A stretch of DNA of 64,000 nucleotides from assembly GCA_041603235.1 (NCBI GenBank), contig JBFIES010000002.1, positions 124,001 to 188,000 of the forward strand, in the 5' to 3' direction. The position numbers and the translations under genes are program-made. Source of the DNA: Panacagrimonas sp041603235 (lineage in GTDB: Bacteria > Pseudomonadota > Gammaproteobacteria > Nevskiales > Nevskiaceae). Positions 1 to 10,870 of this stretch are shown here, piece after piece (position 1 is the first letter of the stretch; each line of letters opens with the position of its first letter). Under the pieces are notes generated by a model. The model saw nothing but the letters and a program-made list of their open reading frames with translations. It was not told where the DNA came from and ran no database searches.

Positions 1-921
1 CAGGGCCTGAAGCAGTTCTTTATATATCCCGGTTTCACTTGCGGCATGGCCCGCGTCAGGCACGATGGTGAACTGCGCTTCTGGCCAGGCGCGGTGCAAC
101 TCCCAGGCTGAGCGCAAGGGGCAAACCACGTCATATCGGCCATGCACGATTGCCGTCGGGATATGACGGATCCGGTCAACATTTTCGATCAGCTGGTTAT
201 CTGACTCGAAGAAGCCGCGATTCATGAAATAGTGGCATTCGATTCTCGCGAATGCCTCGGCAAAGCGATCCGCGCTGAAGCGGGATACCAGATCCATTTT
301 CGGTAATAACTTGCTTGTAGAGCCTTCCCAGATACTCCAGGCGCGCGCCGCTTCGAGCCGCACGGATTGATCATCACTGGTCAGGCGGCGGTGATAGGCG
401 GCCACCATGTCGCCGCGTTCGGCTTCCGGAATCGGGGCCAGAAAATGCTCCCAGGCGTCCGGGAATATCCAGCTGGCGCCTTCCTGATAGAACCAGTCAA
501 CTTCACGTTTGCGCAGCAGAAAGATGCCGCGCAAGACCAGCGCGGTCACCCGATCCGGGTGTGCTTGTGCGTAGGCCAGCGCGAGGGTTGAGCCCCAGGA
601 GCCGCCAAAAACGAGCCAGCGATCAATGCCAAGGTGTTCGCGTATGCGCTCCATGTCAGCGACCAGATCCCAGGTCGTGTTCTCGCGGAGCTCGGCGTGC
701 GGAGTAGAGCGCCCGCATCCGCGCTGATCAAACAGGATCGCCCGATATTTTTCCGGATTGAAGAATTGCCGGTGCCAGGGTTCTGATCCGCCGCCAGGTC
801 CGCCGTGGACAAAAAGCGCAGCCTGAGCCTTGGGATTGCCGCTCTCCTCGATATGCAATTCATGCAGATCGGAAACGCGCAGGCGGTGTGTCTGGAAGGG
901 CTCAACGACAGGAAAAGACAT
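1..921 (-). CDS. pip: Proline iminopeptidase (alpha/beta hydrolase), C-terminus cut by window edge
   Basis: Peptidase family S33 enzyme expected to release N-terminal proline from peptides in the cytoplasm. I translated 307 codons to the window edge; the usual length is about 315, so only a few C-terminal residues should be missing. Visible features are the oxyanion-hole motif HGGPGGG (residues 39-45), DQRGCGRS (65-72), the nucleophile elbow GGSWGS with Ser108, a GRYD acid-residue motif and a late DAGH histidine motif. The ATG at 921 has only a weak GAAGAA upstream. It is divergent from the lytic transglycosylase gene, leaving 212 bp for both promoters. Assignment to the family is secure; true substrate preference is inferred. 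Confidence 0.92.
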   Translation of the reverse strand, partial: MSFPVVEPFQTHRLRVSDLHELHIEESGNPKAQAALFVHGGPGGGSEPWHRQFFNPEKYRAILFDQRGCGRSTPHAELRENTTWDLVADMERIREHLGIDRWLVFGGSWGSTLALAYAQAHPDRVTALVLRGIFLLRKREVDWFYQEGASWIFPDAWEHFLAPIPEAERGDMVAAYHRRLTSDDQSVRLEAARAWSIWEGSTSKLLPKMDLVSRFSADRFAEAFARIECHYFMNRGFFESDNQLIENVDRIRHIPTAIVHGRYDVVCPLRSAWELHRAWPEAQFTIVPDAGHAASETGIYKELLQAL

Positions 922-1133
922 GATCGGATTTTCTTCATGCGCCGGGGGAAGGTCTTGAATCGTGAAGCACCATGTGGGTCAGCGCAATCCGGCAATTTTG
1001 TTCTGGCAAGCGCGGCAACATGAAAGCAGTTGCCCTTGAACCAATGTTCATTGAAGCTGCCCAAGCTGCGCGCTAGCATCCTGCGACTGCCCGGGCTGAA
1101 AAGCCGGAGCGCCGAAAACCCCTGAGATATTGA

Positions 1134-2783
1134 ATGAGCCCCAAGCCGATTCTGCGTGTCACGCTGTCCTGTCTGTTTCTGTTGCTCCTGAATGGCCGAG
1201 CCTATTCGGCGACGCCTGGCGCCGCTCTTGAATTGGCCCAGCTGCAGCCGGCCGACGCACCGCTGCAGCGTCCGCCCGCAAAGTTGGTGGCCGGGCAGCA
1301 GGATGCGGATGTGCTCTTTCCGCGGTATGCAGTGCTGGCCCCGAATGTCTCGTTTTGGACGCAGGTTTTTGGCGCTATTCCGGATACGCACAGTGTGGTG
1401 CATTCAACGGTGTATCCAGACCTGATTCTGGACAGGTTAGATTTTGGCGCCGAGGCAGCCATTCTGAACAAGGACGACCTGCGACAACTCAGGAATCAGC
1501 GGGAGCGAGAGGCGACCGGGAGAATCAAGATTCATCTGGAGCGCATTCATGAGGCGCGTCATTCCCCGGAAACTCTGCATGGAGAAGAGCGCCGTCTGTA
1601 TGCCTTGTTTGCGCATGTTGACGATGCCGATCGCTTTCAGAAAGCAGCAGATTCGCTTCGTACCCAGCGCGGAATCAAGAGCAGGACGCACCGCGCCCTG
1701 GAAATTTCCGGCCGTTATATGCCGTACATGGAAAGTGTCTTCGAATCCTACGGCCTGCCCAAGCAACTGACGCGATTGCCGCTGGTGGAGTCGAGCTTCA
1801 ATGTGGACGCCTATTCCAAGGTTGGTGCGGCGGGGCTTTGGCAGTTCATTCCTTCTTCGGCGCGCGTGTACATGCGCCTGAACAAGATCGTGGACGATCG
1901 ACGTGATCCCTGGTTGAGCACCGATGCCGCTGCCCGCCACCTGCGGGATGATTTCAGGAAGTTGCAGAGCTGGCCTCTGGCGCTGACGGCCTATAACTTT
2001 GGTCGTGCTGGTGTCGCGCGCGGGCTCGAAGAAATTGGCGGGACCACGCTGGAAGATCTGATCAATCGCTACGAGCATCGTCGCTTCGGCTTTGCCTCGC
2101 GCAATTTCTACGCGGAGTTCCTGGCCGCATTTGATGTAGAACGAGACTGGCGACTGCATTTTGGCGAAGTGCTGCGCGATCCGCCTCTTCAGTACGATCA
2201 GGTCCAGACGCGACACTACGTGCCCTATGACACGCTGCGACGCATCTCGGGACTCGATGCCGAACAGTTTCGTCAGTTCAACCCGGCCTACAAGCCGCAG
2301 GTTCTGGCCGGAAAGCTTTATGTGCCGCCGGGGCACGCGATCAAAGTGCCCTCAGGCCGCGGTCAGGCGATGGAAGTGGCCTATGCGGGTCTGGATCAGG
2401 GTCAGCTGTTCAGCAAGCAGCGGGTCAATCATTTCTACCACCGGGTGACACGCGGCCAGACCCTGTCTGGTATCGCCAGTCGGTACGGCGTATCGCAAAG
2501 CTCTATCCGTGCCAATAACCGAATCGGCCGAAAGGGTGTGATTCGCATCGGGCAGCGGCTCAAGATCGTGCCGTCGGGCGGCGTGGGTGCCATGCCGCCT
2601 AATAAGCAGGTCGCTGCTGCGCCGAAAAAACCGCAGTATGCAATTCATAAAGTAAGCAGCGGACAAACCCTGAGCGCGATCAGCCGCCGGTACGGTGTGT
2701 CTGTATCCGAGATCAGGCGCGCGAATGGCTTGGGCCGCTCGAGCCTGATCAAGGTGGGTCAGCGTCTCAAGGTGCCGAAATAG
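1134..2783 (+). CDS. mltD: Membrane-bound lytic murein transglycosylase D-like protein, SLT plus two LysM
   Basis: Periplasmic peptidoglycan lyase that cuts the MurNAc-GlcNAc bond to give 1,6-anhydro ends. Its 549 residues begin with a signal peptide (hydrophobic 8-20, then AYSA); I see no convincing lipobox, so it may be soluble rather than a lipoprotein as in E. coli. The SLT domain spans about residues 195-310, with catalytic Glu219 in LVESSFN followed by AAGLWQFIP and LTAYNFG. Two LysM peptidoglycan-binding repeats lie near residues 435-482 and 505-549, each with GQTLS-x-I and a terminal GQRLK. Family and domain order are clear. Confidence 0.93.
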   Translation: MSPKPILRVTLSCLFLLLLNGRAYSATPGAALELAQLQPADAPLQRPPAKLVAGQQDADVLFPRYAVLAPNVSFWTQVFGAIPDTHSVVHSTVYPDLILDRLDFGAEAAILNKDDLRQLRNQREREATGRIKIHLERIHEARHSPETLHGEERRLYALFAHVDDADRFQKAADSLRTQRGIKSRTHRALEISGRYMPYMESVFESYGLPKQLTRLPLVESSFNVDAYSKVGAAGLWQFIPSSARVYMRLNKIVDDRRDPWLSTDAAARHLRDDFRKLQSWPLALTAYNFGRAGVARGLEEIGGTTLEDLINRYEHRRFGFASRNFYAEFLAAFDVERDWRLHFGEVLRDPPLQYDQVQTRHYVPYDTLRRISGLDAEQFRQFNPAYKPQVLAGKLYVPPGHAIKVPSGRGQAMEVAYAGLDQGQLFSKQRVNHFYHRVTRGQTLSGIASRYGVSQSSIRANNRIGRKGVIRIGQRLKIVPSGGVGAMPPNKQVAAAPKKPQYAIHKVSSGQTLSAISRRYGVSVSEIRRANGLGRSSLIKVGQRLKVPK

Positions 2784-2810
2784 TCAGGCAGCTTGATGGC
2801 ATCGGATGTC

Positions 2811-3299
2811 TCAGAAGAAATACTGAAAGACAAATATGCCAATCATCACAAGCGCGATGACTAACTTGGCCACCATGCCCAGCATCAGGCCAACCCAGGT
2901 GCCGATGCCAGACCGGGCAGCTTGATCCAGGGATTTCTGCGCCTTCATCTCGCCGAGAACGGCGCCGATGAAGGGGCCCAGTATCAGGCCCCAAAGGCCA
3001 AAAAAGATTCCGATGAATGCGCCGAGCATGGCCCCGCCTATCGCCTGCGGACTGGCGCCAACCTTCTTGGCCCCTAGACTGCCCGCGATGAAATCCAGAA
3101 TCATGCCGAAGACCAGCAGCACGCCAAGGATGCTCAATGTGACGACGCCGACTTGTTGGTAGCCGTCGAGCCAAGCCAGTAACCACAGGCCGCCGAACAC
3201 GAATGGTAAGCCGGGTAATGCAGGTAACACCGCGCCAGCGAGGCCGATCGCGATGATCGCGTACGCCAGCACGAGCAGCAGAATGTATGTCCAATCCAT
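2811..3299 (-). CDS. DUF456 family small membrane protein
   Basis: Very hydrophobic protein of 162 residues matching the DUF456 pattern. It has an N-terminal membrane helix, an LPALPGLP motif after the first helix, a glycine-rich central segment (GGAMLGAFIGIFFG) and a C-terminal membrane helix. The function of the family is not known. It is convergent with mltD (27 bp between stops) and divergent from the patatin gene. No strong ribosome-binding site is visible before the ATG at 3299. Confidence 0.8.
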   Translation of the reverse strand: MDWTYILLLVLAYAIIAIGLAGAVLPALPGLPFVFGGLWLLAWLDGYQQVGVVTLSILGVLLVFGMILDFIAGSLGAKKVGASPQAIGGAMLGAFIGIFFGLWGLILGPFIGAVLGEMKAQKSLDQAARSGIGTWVGLMLGMVAKLVIALVMIGIFVFQYFF

Positions 3300-3402
3300 T
3301 GTAGTAAGTTTGCATCCCTTGGCCGGTTATTGTCTGTGATTGTGGCTTTCGGGGCCGCTCGGCCATGGTCCTGACCCGATGTACATCGCATAAACTGGAG
3401 CA

Positions 3403-4878
3403 ATGGCAGCCTTACGACCCGTACGCGACCCGCTTCCCCGGCGCATCCGCGAGCTTGATGCCGCGCAGTCCTTTGCTGAATGGCGAGAGATTGCGCTGGA
3501 CCTTGATCGACTTGAAGGCGCAGAAGCCTGGAAGCAGGACGAAGCCAGTGATCTCTACGATCACTTCCTGATCCGTGAGCGTCTCTCAGAGATGCGCCGT
3601 TTGCGCGAATCCGGAGAAGTGCTGCGTTTGGTTCATGCCCTGCACGAAGGCCTGCACGGCAACCTTGGCAATATCACTGCGCCGGGTCTCTACGCATTCG
3701 CGCGTATCGGAACCAAATACCTGATCGAGGAATACATCCGGGAAGTCGTCCGTTGTCTGGACTATGTCTGTGCAGGGGACTTCGAAGATTTTTCGCAGGA
3801 CGAGAAGATCGTTTTCTTCAAGCGCACCGGGACCAGTTTCGGTCGTAGCGCGCTGCTGCTGTCGGGTGGCGCCACGCTCGGAATGTTTCATGTGGGCGTC
3901 ATCAAGGCCCTGTTCGAGCAACGCCTGTTGCCGCGCGTAATCAGTGGTTCCAGCGCAGGTTCGATCATTGCGGCCATGGCCGGTACGCGCACCGATGCGC
4001 AGATGCCGGAAATGTTCAATACCGACACACTCAACCTCTCGGCGTTCCAGCGCGTCAGTCTGCAGAACGTGCTTAAGAATGGCGGAGTCATGGATTCCGG
4101 GCAGCTTGAACGCTGCCTGGAAATCAACGTCGGTGAAGAAACTTTCACCGAAGCTTTCCAGCGCACGCGGCGGATCATTGGCGTGACGGTTTCCGCTGCC
4201 GAAGAACACCAGCAGGGGCGCTTGCTCAATTATCTGACGGCACCGAATGTGCTGATCGGTCGCGCAGTATTGGCTTCGTGCGCCGTCCCCGGAGTATTTC
4301 CTTCGGTGCAACTCACGGCGCGTGATTTCGAAGGTGAAATCGTGCCCTACCTGCCTTCCAAGCGATGGCTGGACGGCACGGTGTACAGCGATCTGCCGAT
4401 GTTGCGCTTGTCGCGATTGCACAACGTCAATCACTACATCGTCAGTCAGACCAATCCGCATGTCGTGCCATTCATGATGAATGATCAGGCCAGCAATCGC
4501 GGGATCATTCCGCTGGCACGCAGACTCGCGCTGGGTGCCAGCCGCAACACGCTCAAGCTTGCGCGCGAGCATCTTCGTGAATCACCGGTGCGACGCGTTG
4601 CTGACCAGCTCAATGCGGTCATCGCGCAGCGATATTCGGGCGACATCAACATCCTGCCGCGGCAGAGTCCGCGCCAGTTGCTGAAGCTCTTCAGCAATCT
4701 CAATGCTCGTGAGCTTGCACAGTTCATCGGAGACGGCGAAAGAGCGACCTGGCCGAAGATCGAGCGGCTTCGCAATCAGTCGGCTATTTCGCGAGCTTTT
4801 GAGGACTGCCTGCAGATTCTCAAGACGCAGCGAGGACAGGGAAAGTATTCGGGCGATCGCCGCCGCAAGGCGAGTTAG
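3403..4878 (+). CDS. Patatin-like phospholipase with N-terminal DUF3336 region
   Basis: Serine lipid acyl hydrolase of 491 residues. The first ~130 residues look like the DUF3336 region that precedes patatin domains in TGL/SDP1-type triacylglycerol lipases. The patatin core follows: glycine-rich GGATLG near residue 150, nucleophile Ser184 in GSSAG (182-186), and the catalytic Asp324-Gly325 in LDGTVYSDLP. The DUF3336 pairing suggests action on neutral lipid or phospholipid rather than a secreted toxin, and no signal peptide is present. GGAG sits just upstream of the ATG at 3403. The lipase assignment is strong; the physiological substrate is inferred. Confidence 0.9.
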   Translation: MAALRPVRDPLPRRIRELDAAQSFAEWREIALDLDRLEGAEAWKQDEASDLYDHFLIRERLSEMRRLRESGEVLRLVHALHEGLHGNLGNITAPGLYAFARIGTKYLIEEYIREVVRCLDYVCAGDFEDFSQDEKIVFFKRTGTSFGRSALLLSGGATLGMFHVGVIKALFEQRLLPRVISGSSAGSIIAAMAGTRTDAQMPEMFNTDTLNLSAFQRVSLQNVLKNGGVMDSGQLERCLEINVGEETFTEAFQRTRRIIGVTVSAAEEHQQGRLLNYLTAPNVLIGRAVLASCAVPGVFPSVQLTARDFEGEIVPYLPSKRWLDGTVYSDLPMLRLSRLHNVNHYIVSQTNPHVVPFMMNDQASNRGIIPLARRLALGASRNTLKLAREHLRESPVRRVADQLNAVIAQRYSGDINILPRQSPRQLLKLFSNLNARELAQFIGDGERATWPKIERLRNQSAISRAFEDCLQILKTQRGQGKYSGDRRRKAS

Positions 4879-5222
4879 CTCAACTTCCGTTTCTAGTGAC
4901 AGTGCCGGGCATGCCCGGCCTTCCGCCTGCCTGACGGTGGCGGAGCGGTCAAATCTGTCAGCTGATTCAGCTATCTGCCACCGAGTTTCCGGCCATCAAT
5001 GCCGCCTGTCGCAGTGCGAACGCCCCGTTTTGATTTTTATAGGACGATAGGTTTCGTAATTTATTCAGGGCAGCTTGATGACAAGCCTGCTCCCGGGCCG
5101 GACGAGATCGGATGCACGCCCTGACAGGCAGGCAGACCTAGATCGCCACGGCAACCTACCACCAAGCGGCAGCGATCGAAACAGCAGATCTCAGGGTCGC
5201 GGCGAGGCAAGGAAACTTCACA
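4879..5222. other. 344-bp intergenic spacer with a 16-bp palindrome
   Basis: No gene is supported here. Just after the patatin stop lies a perfect palindrome GCCGGGCATGCCCGGC at 4904-4919, which could form a hairpin but has no following T-tract. The remainder upstream of the TetR gene is unremarkable apart from an AGGCAAGGAAA ribosome-binding region before position 5223, and presumably holds the regulator's promoter. Confidence 0.5.
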
Positions 5223-5891
5223 ATGACGCTCGACACGATATCTAATACATCATCAAATTCAACAACTTCTCAGCCCGACCCGCTGATGCCGGTGACCGCT
5301 CGCGGGCAGGCGACACGGCGTAAATTGCTGAACGCGGCGGAGATGGAGTTTGGCCACAAGGGCTTTCATGTGGCGTCGGTCAGCTCTATCACGGGACGCG
5401 CTGGCGTGGGGCAGGGCACCTTCTATCTTTATTTCCGCACCAAGGAAGAGATATTTGTGACCCTTGTTCAGGAAATAGGAAGGAACCTGCGCGGAAAGAT
5501 GCTGGCTGCGCTGCAGGGGCCTGGAGAACGCAACCTGCGGGAACGCGCCGCTCTGGAAACCTTTTTCGATTTCTCGGTGAGCAATCGCGCACATTTTCGA
5601 ATTGTTCAGGAGGCCCAGTTCGTTGATGAAGCGGTCTTCCGCGACTATTACGAGCAAATTGCGGCTGACTACGCTGCGAGTCTGGAGAACGATGCTGAAG
5701 GTCAGAGCGATGCAGAGCGTGATCCACAGGTTCGTGCCTGGGGCTTGCTGGGCATGGGACATTTCGTTGGTCTGCGTCGATACCTGTGCACAACCTCCGA
5801 TCCCTCTCGCCAGGACTTTGATTCGATGATGTCGCTGATCAACCACCAGGCATCAGCTCAGCATCCGGATGCTTTCGCGGCCAGCGCCTGA
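5223..5891 (+). CDS. TetR/AcrR family transcriptional regulator
   Basis: DNA-binding repressor-type protein of 222 residues. After a serine/threonine-rich N-terminus, residues ~22-75 form the TetR helix-turn-helix (RGQATRRKLLNAA through GVGQGTFYLYFRTKEEI), with the family-typical YLYF-x-TKEE recognition helix end. The C-terminal helical ligand-binding domain is divergent and gives no clue to the ligand. AAGGAAA precedes the ATG. It lies 159 bp upstream of, and on the same strand as, the acyl-CoA-synthetase-like gene, making that a plausible target, but this is inference. Confidence 0.9.
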   Translation: MTLDTISNTSSNSTTSQPDPLMPVTARGQATRRKLLNAAEMEFGHKGFHVASVSSITGRAGVGQGTFYLYFRTKEEIFVTLVQEIGRNLRGKMLAALQGPGERNLRERAALETFFDFSVSNRAHFRIVQEAQFVDEAVFRDYYEQIAADYAASLENDAEGQSDAERDPQVRAWGLLGMGHFVGLRRYLCTTSDPSRQDFDSMMSLINHQASAQHPDAFAASA

Positions 5892-6050
5892 TGGTCTTGA
5901 TGGTTCGGCTCAACAAAGCGCGACGTGGCTGTCGGCTGTGAACTGAATCACGTAATACGGCTGGCAATGAGGCTTGTTGCCGGGGTGAGCGGTTTCTGAA
6001 GCGGGGCATCGGATATCTTCGAGTGCCTGCTGAATTCGCACCTTTCCACG

Positions 6051-7529
6051 ATGAAATTCGACATCGCTTCCCTGGGGGCAGACCTGACGCCGGATCGTCA
6101 GGCCATCTGGTTCCAGGGCCGTTGGTACAGCTATCGGGATATCAATGAAAGAGCGAACCGGCTTGCCAATCACCTGGCATCTGTCGGTATCGGATTTGGT
6201 TCCAGAGTCGGTTATCTGGCCAGCAACCACTTGGCCTATTTTGATCTTTGGCTGGCGGCGCCGAAGCTTGGCTTCATCCTGATTCCCTACAGTCTGAGAA
6301 TGACGGTAGGGCAGCTCAGGAAAGCCGCTCAGGCCACCTCCCCACAATTGGTCGTATGCGATGCGCGGCATTCGGATCTGGCCGGACGCGCCTTCGAATG
6401 CCCCCTGGCGAGCATGAACGACATTCGCGTATGGCTCGCCAATGCCAGCCGTATGGCTCTGCTTCCCCCCCAGTTGTCACCCGAGAGCGGACACCTCATC
6501 CACTTTACGGCGGGAACCGCACACGAGCCCAAGGCGGTGCTGATGCCATACCGGCAGACCATTTCGAATGCGCAGGTCACTGCCATGGAATGGGATATCG
6601 GTCCCGAGGACTGTGTGGTCCAGGGTACCGACTGCTGGCATGTCTCCGTCAATGCGCTGTCTGTGCCCTTGTTGAGTATCGGGGGGCGAGTCATCTTGAT
6701 GAGTGCATTTGATCCGCATGAGTATCTGGATCTGATGCAGCGTTACGGCGCGACATTGATGGCTCTTTACCCTGCAATGTACGAGACCATCATCCAGCAC
6801 CCAGACTTTGCGACTGCCGATCTGGGGCAGGTTCGTTGGGCCGTTTCAGGCGGTGCGAATTGTGGCCCGCGGCAATCCGGTCCGCTGGCGGCGCGTGGCA
6901 TCCCGCTGATCCAGGCTTATGGCCTGACGGAAGCCGGGCCGAATTGCTTTGCAGTGTCGCTGGACGAGCTGCAAGCCAACCCCGGCACGGTCGGCAGGCC
7001 CATGAGCCACCTGCAGGCAGAGATTCGGCGTCCTGATGGCAGCGCCTGCCCAGACAATGAACCCGGTGAGCTGACGCTGGCCGGAGAGGCGATCTGTTCT
7101 GGTTACTTTGATTCTTCCGAATCCTGGCAGCAGTCACTTCGCGACGGATGGCTGTGGACCGGCGACATCGCGCGCCGCGATGAAAATGGTCTGTTCTACA
7201 TCCTGGGTCGGAGTTCGGAAGTGTTCAGCTGCGGTGGCGCGCTGATGTTCCCGGATGAAATTGAGCGCGGGATCTCGTCCTGTGATGAGGTCGCCGAGTG
7301 CGCGGTTATTGGCATCACCGATTCGCCCTCGGATCACAACGGAGCTGCGCTGGCTGCCATTGTTCTCAAGCCAGGGGTCAAGCAGGACGCCAATCTGATC
7401 CGGGCCTCGCTCAGACGGCATCTTGAGCCGCACAAGATTCCCCAGGTCATGATGTTTGTCGAAGCCCTGCCGCGAAATGACGTGGGGCAGGTTGATCGCA
7501 AACAGTTGCGCCAGACTCTGCTCTCCTAG
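6051..7529 (+). CDS. ANL-superfamily (AMP-binding) acyl-CoA synthetase-like protein with altered active-site motifs
   Basis: This 492-residue protein has the full fold of an adenylate-forming acyl-CoA synthetase: YGLTE at 290-294, GD...D motif with Asp372 in WTGDIARRDENG, and a C-terminal lid domain. Several core motifs are unusual. The phosphate loop, normally T(S/T)GTTGxPKG, reads HFTAGTAHEPKAV (151-163), keeping the PK lysine but losing two glycines. The lid lysine that catalyses adenylation (GK in the A10 motif) is Gln480 in NDVGQVDRK. The GRxKD hinge reads GRSSEV. By analogy with well-studied family members, loss of the A10 lysine should strongly reduce adenylation. It may be a non-catalytic or repurposed homologue. 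Confidence 0.85.
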   Translation: MKFDIASLGADLTPDRQAIWFQGRWYSYRDINERANRLANHLASVGIGFGSRVGYLASNHLAYFDLWLAAPKLGFILIPYSLRMTVGQLRKAAQATSPQLVVCDARHSDLAGRAFECPLASMNDIRVWLANASRMALLPPQLSPESGHLIHFTAGTAHEPKAVLMPYRQTISNAQVTAMEWDIGPEDCVVQGTDCWHVSVNALSVPLLSIGGRVILMSAFDPHEYLDLMQRYGATLMALYPAMYETIIQHPDFATADLGQVRWAVSGGANCGPRQSGPLAARGIPLIQAYGLTEAGPNCFAVSLDELQANPGTVGRPMSHLQAEIRRPDGSACPDNEPGELTLAGEAICSGYFDSSESWQQSLRDGWLWTGDIARRDENGLFYILGRSSEVFSCGGALMFPDEIERGISSCDEVAECAVIGITDSPSDHNGAALAAIVLKPGVKQDANLIRASLRRHLEPHKIPQVMMFVEALPRNDVGQVDRKQLRQTLLS

Positions 7530-7735
7530 CGCGGCATAGGGGCTCGGGGGCAAAGCGCACCGCCTGAATCTGTTTGCTCGATGTGCCCAGTCTGGCCCTT
7601 CCTGGCCCCTCTGATACTTGATGGCCAATTCCGATTGGCGCTTGCTGCCGACCTTATTGGAGCGCTGAAGGGCTGCCGCCGAACGCGCGGATGCGTTTAG
7701 AGTGGCAGGCCCATGTTTCGTGAAGTCCGCCGAAC

Positions 7736-8767
7736 TTGAATACTGCGCCTCCCGATTTGAGTGTCGTTATTCCGGTCTTGAACGAGGCGGGTAGCTTGCC
7801 TGAAATCCTGTCCGATATTGCGCGACAAGGGCTGAGTATCGAGGTCATTGTCGCTGACGGAGGCTCCGCCGATTCCACCCCCGCCATCGCTCGCAGGCAC
7901 GGCGCGCGCGTGCTCAGCGCGCCGCGAGGGCGGGGCAGGCAGATGAATGCAGCCGCTGCAGAATGCATGTCAAAGACACTGTTGTTCCTTCACGCGGACT
8001 CGCGGATGGATTCTGCGCAGATGCTGGGTGACGCGCTCAGTCATCTCGAGCGCGAGGTCGATAAGAGAGGCGAACGTGTCGCCGGGCATTTCGGGCTGGT
8101 GTTCGACCGAACTCAAGATGCGCATTCCGGCCTTTTTCGATTCATGGAGGCCAAGACGCGCAGCGGCAGGCCCGGCACCATCAATGGTGATCAAGGGCTG
8201 ATGATTCGCAAGTCCTATTTCGATGAGCTGCACGGCTTTGATGAACGGCTGCCATTTTTGGAAGATCAGCGTATTGCCCAGCTCATCTTTGATTCCGGTT
8301 GCTGGACCTTGTTGCCCGGACAGCTTCGGACCTCTGCCCGGCGTTTCGAATCTGAAGGGGCTCTAAATCGGTACGCCCTGATGGCCTTGATGATGGCGAT
8401 GCACGACGCTGGCTTCGATCAATTCTTCGACTCGCTGCCCGGCCTCTATGCAGAACAGAATCAGACCCACGAGCTGAACCCGGAGCCATTTATTCACGCA
8501 GCAAGGAACATGGTCTTGAAGCAACTCAGGCGTGACCCCAGATTGCTTCTGCGCATGGGCCGATTCGCGCGCAGCAATATTTGGCAGCTCGCGCTGGCTG
8601 TCGATCTGCATCTGGGGCATAAGCCGGCGCTTCTGCAGCGCTTTGAGCTGCAGGTCGAGCCGCGTCTCGACAACCGTTTCGTGGACGTGGTGTCCGCCCT
8701 TGCTGGGGCAGGGGCACTGTTTGCTCTCTGGCCGCTTGCCGAACGGCTCAGAGAGAAACTTCCCGGC

Positions 8768-8782
<15 letters not shown>
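7736..8782 (+). CDS. Glycosyltransferase family 2 protein (TIGR04283-like N-terminal domain)
   Basis: Cytoplasmic GT-A glycosyltransferase of 348 residues. The N-terminal half has SVVIPVLNEA, VADGGSADST and PRGRGRQMNAAA, a signature shared with the TIGR04283 subgroup, plus LFLHADSR in the place of the metal-binding DxD. The C-terminal ~120 residues are helical and not recognised. An in-frame stop lies at 7721-7723, so translation must begin after it; TTG at 7736 is the earliest usable start and leaves the domain intact, with TTG 7757 the alternative. The last 15 bp overlap the typA 3' end convergently. Acceptor and donor sugars are unknown. Confidence 0.82.
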
Positions 8783-10603
<1,821 letters not shown>

Positions 10604-10870
10604 GGAAAGACAACAGCCGGGCGTCCGGCGAAACGGAAAAAGGTCGCGGAGTTTACGCGGGCCACGGTTGCAAAGCGATTGAATCTGTCAAAGCGGGCCG
10701 GAAATCTCACCGCTTCCGAGCAGAAATCCGGGTTTTCAGTCTCCGCGAAGGTCAGCCCCTGACCCATTCGGAATGGCGCGATGTTCGGTGCGGACCACTG
10801 AGCCGCTGTCCAGAATGATGCTCAGCCCAAGGGTTGATGACGGCCTTTGGGCAGCAGCTGGTCGCCGGGT

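Noticed and set aside
1437..2336. 299-codon frame antisense to the MltD-like gene
   Set aside because: Fully inside a gene with clear SLT and LysM domains; no independent start signal or domain.
4904..4919. 16-bp palindrome as a rho-independent terminator after the patatin gene
   Set aside because: Perfect symmetry but no loop of suitable size and no T-tract, so it is reported only as a palindrome.
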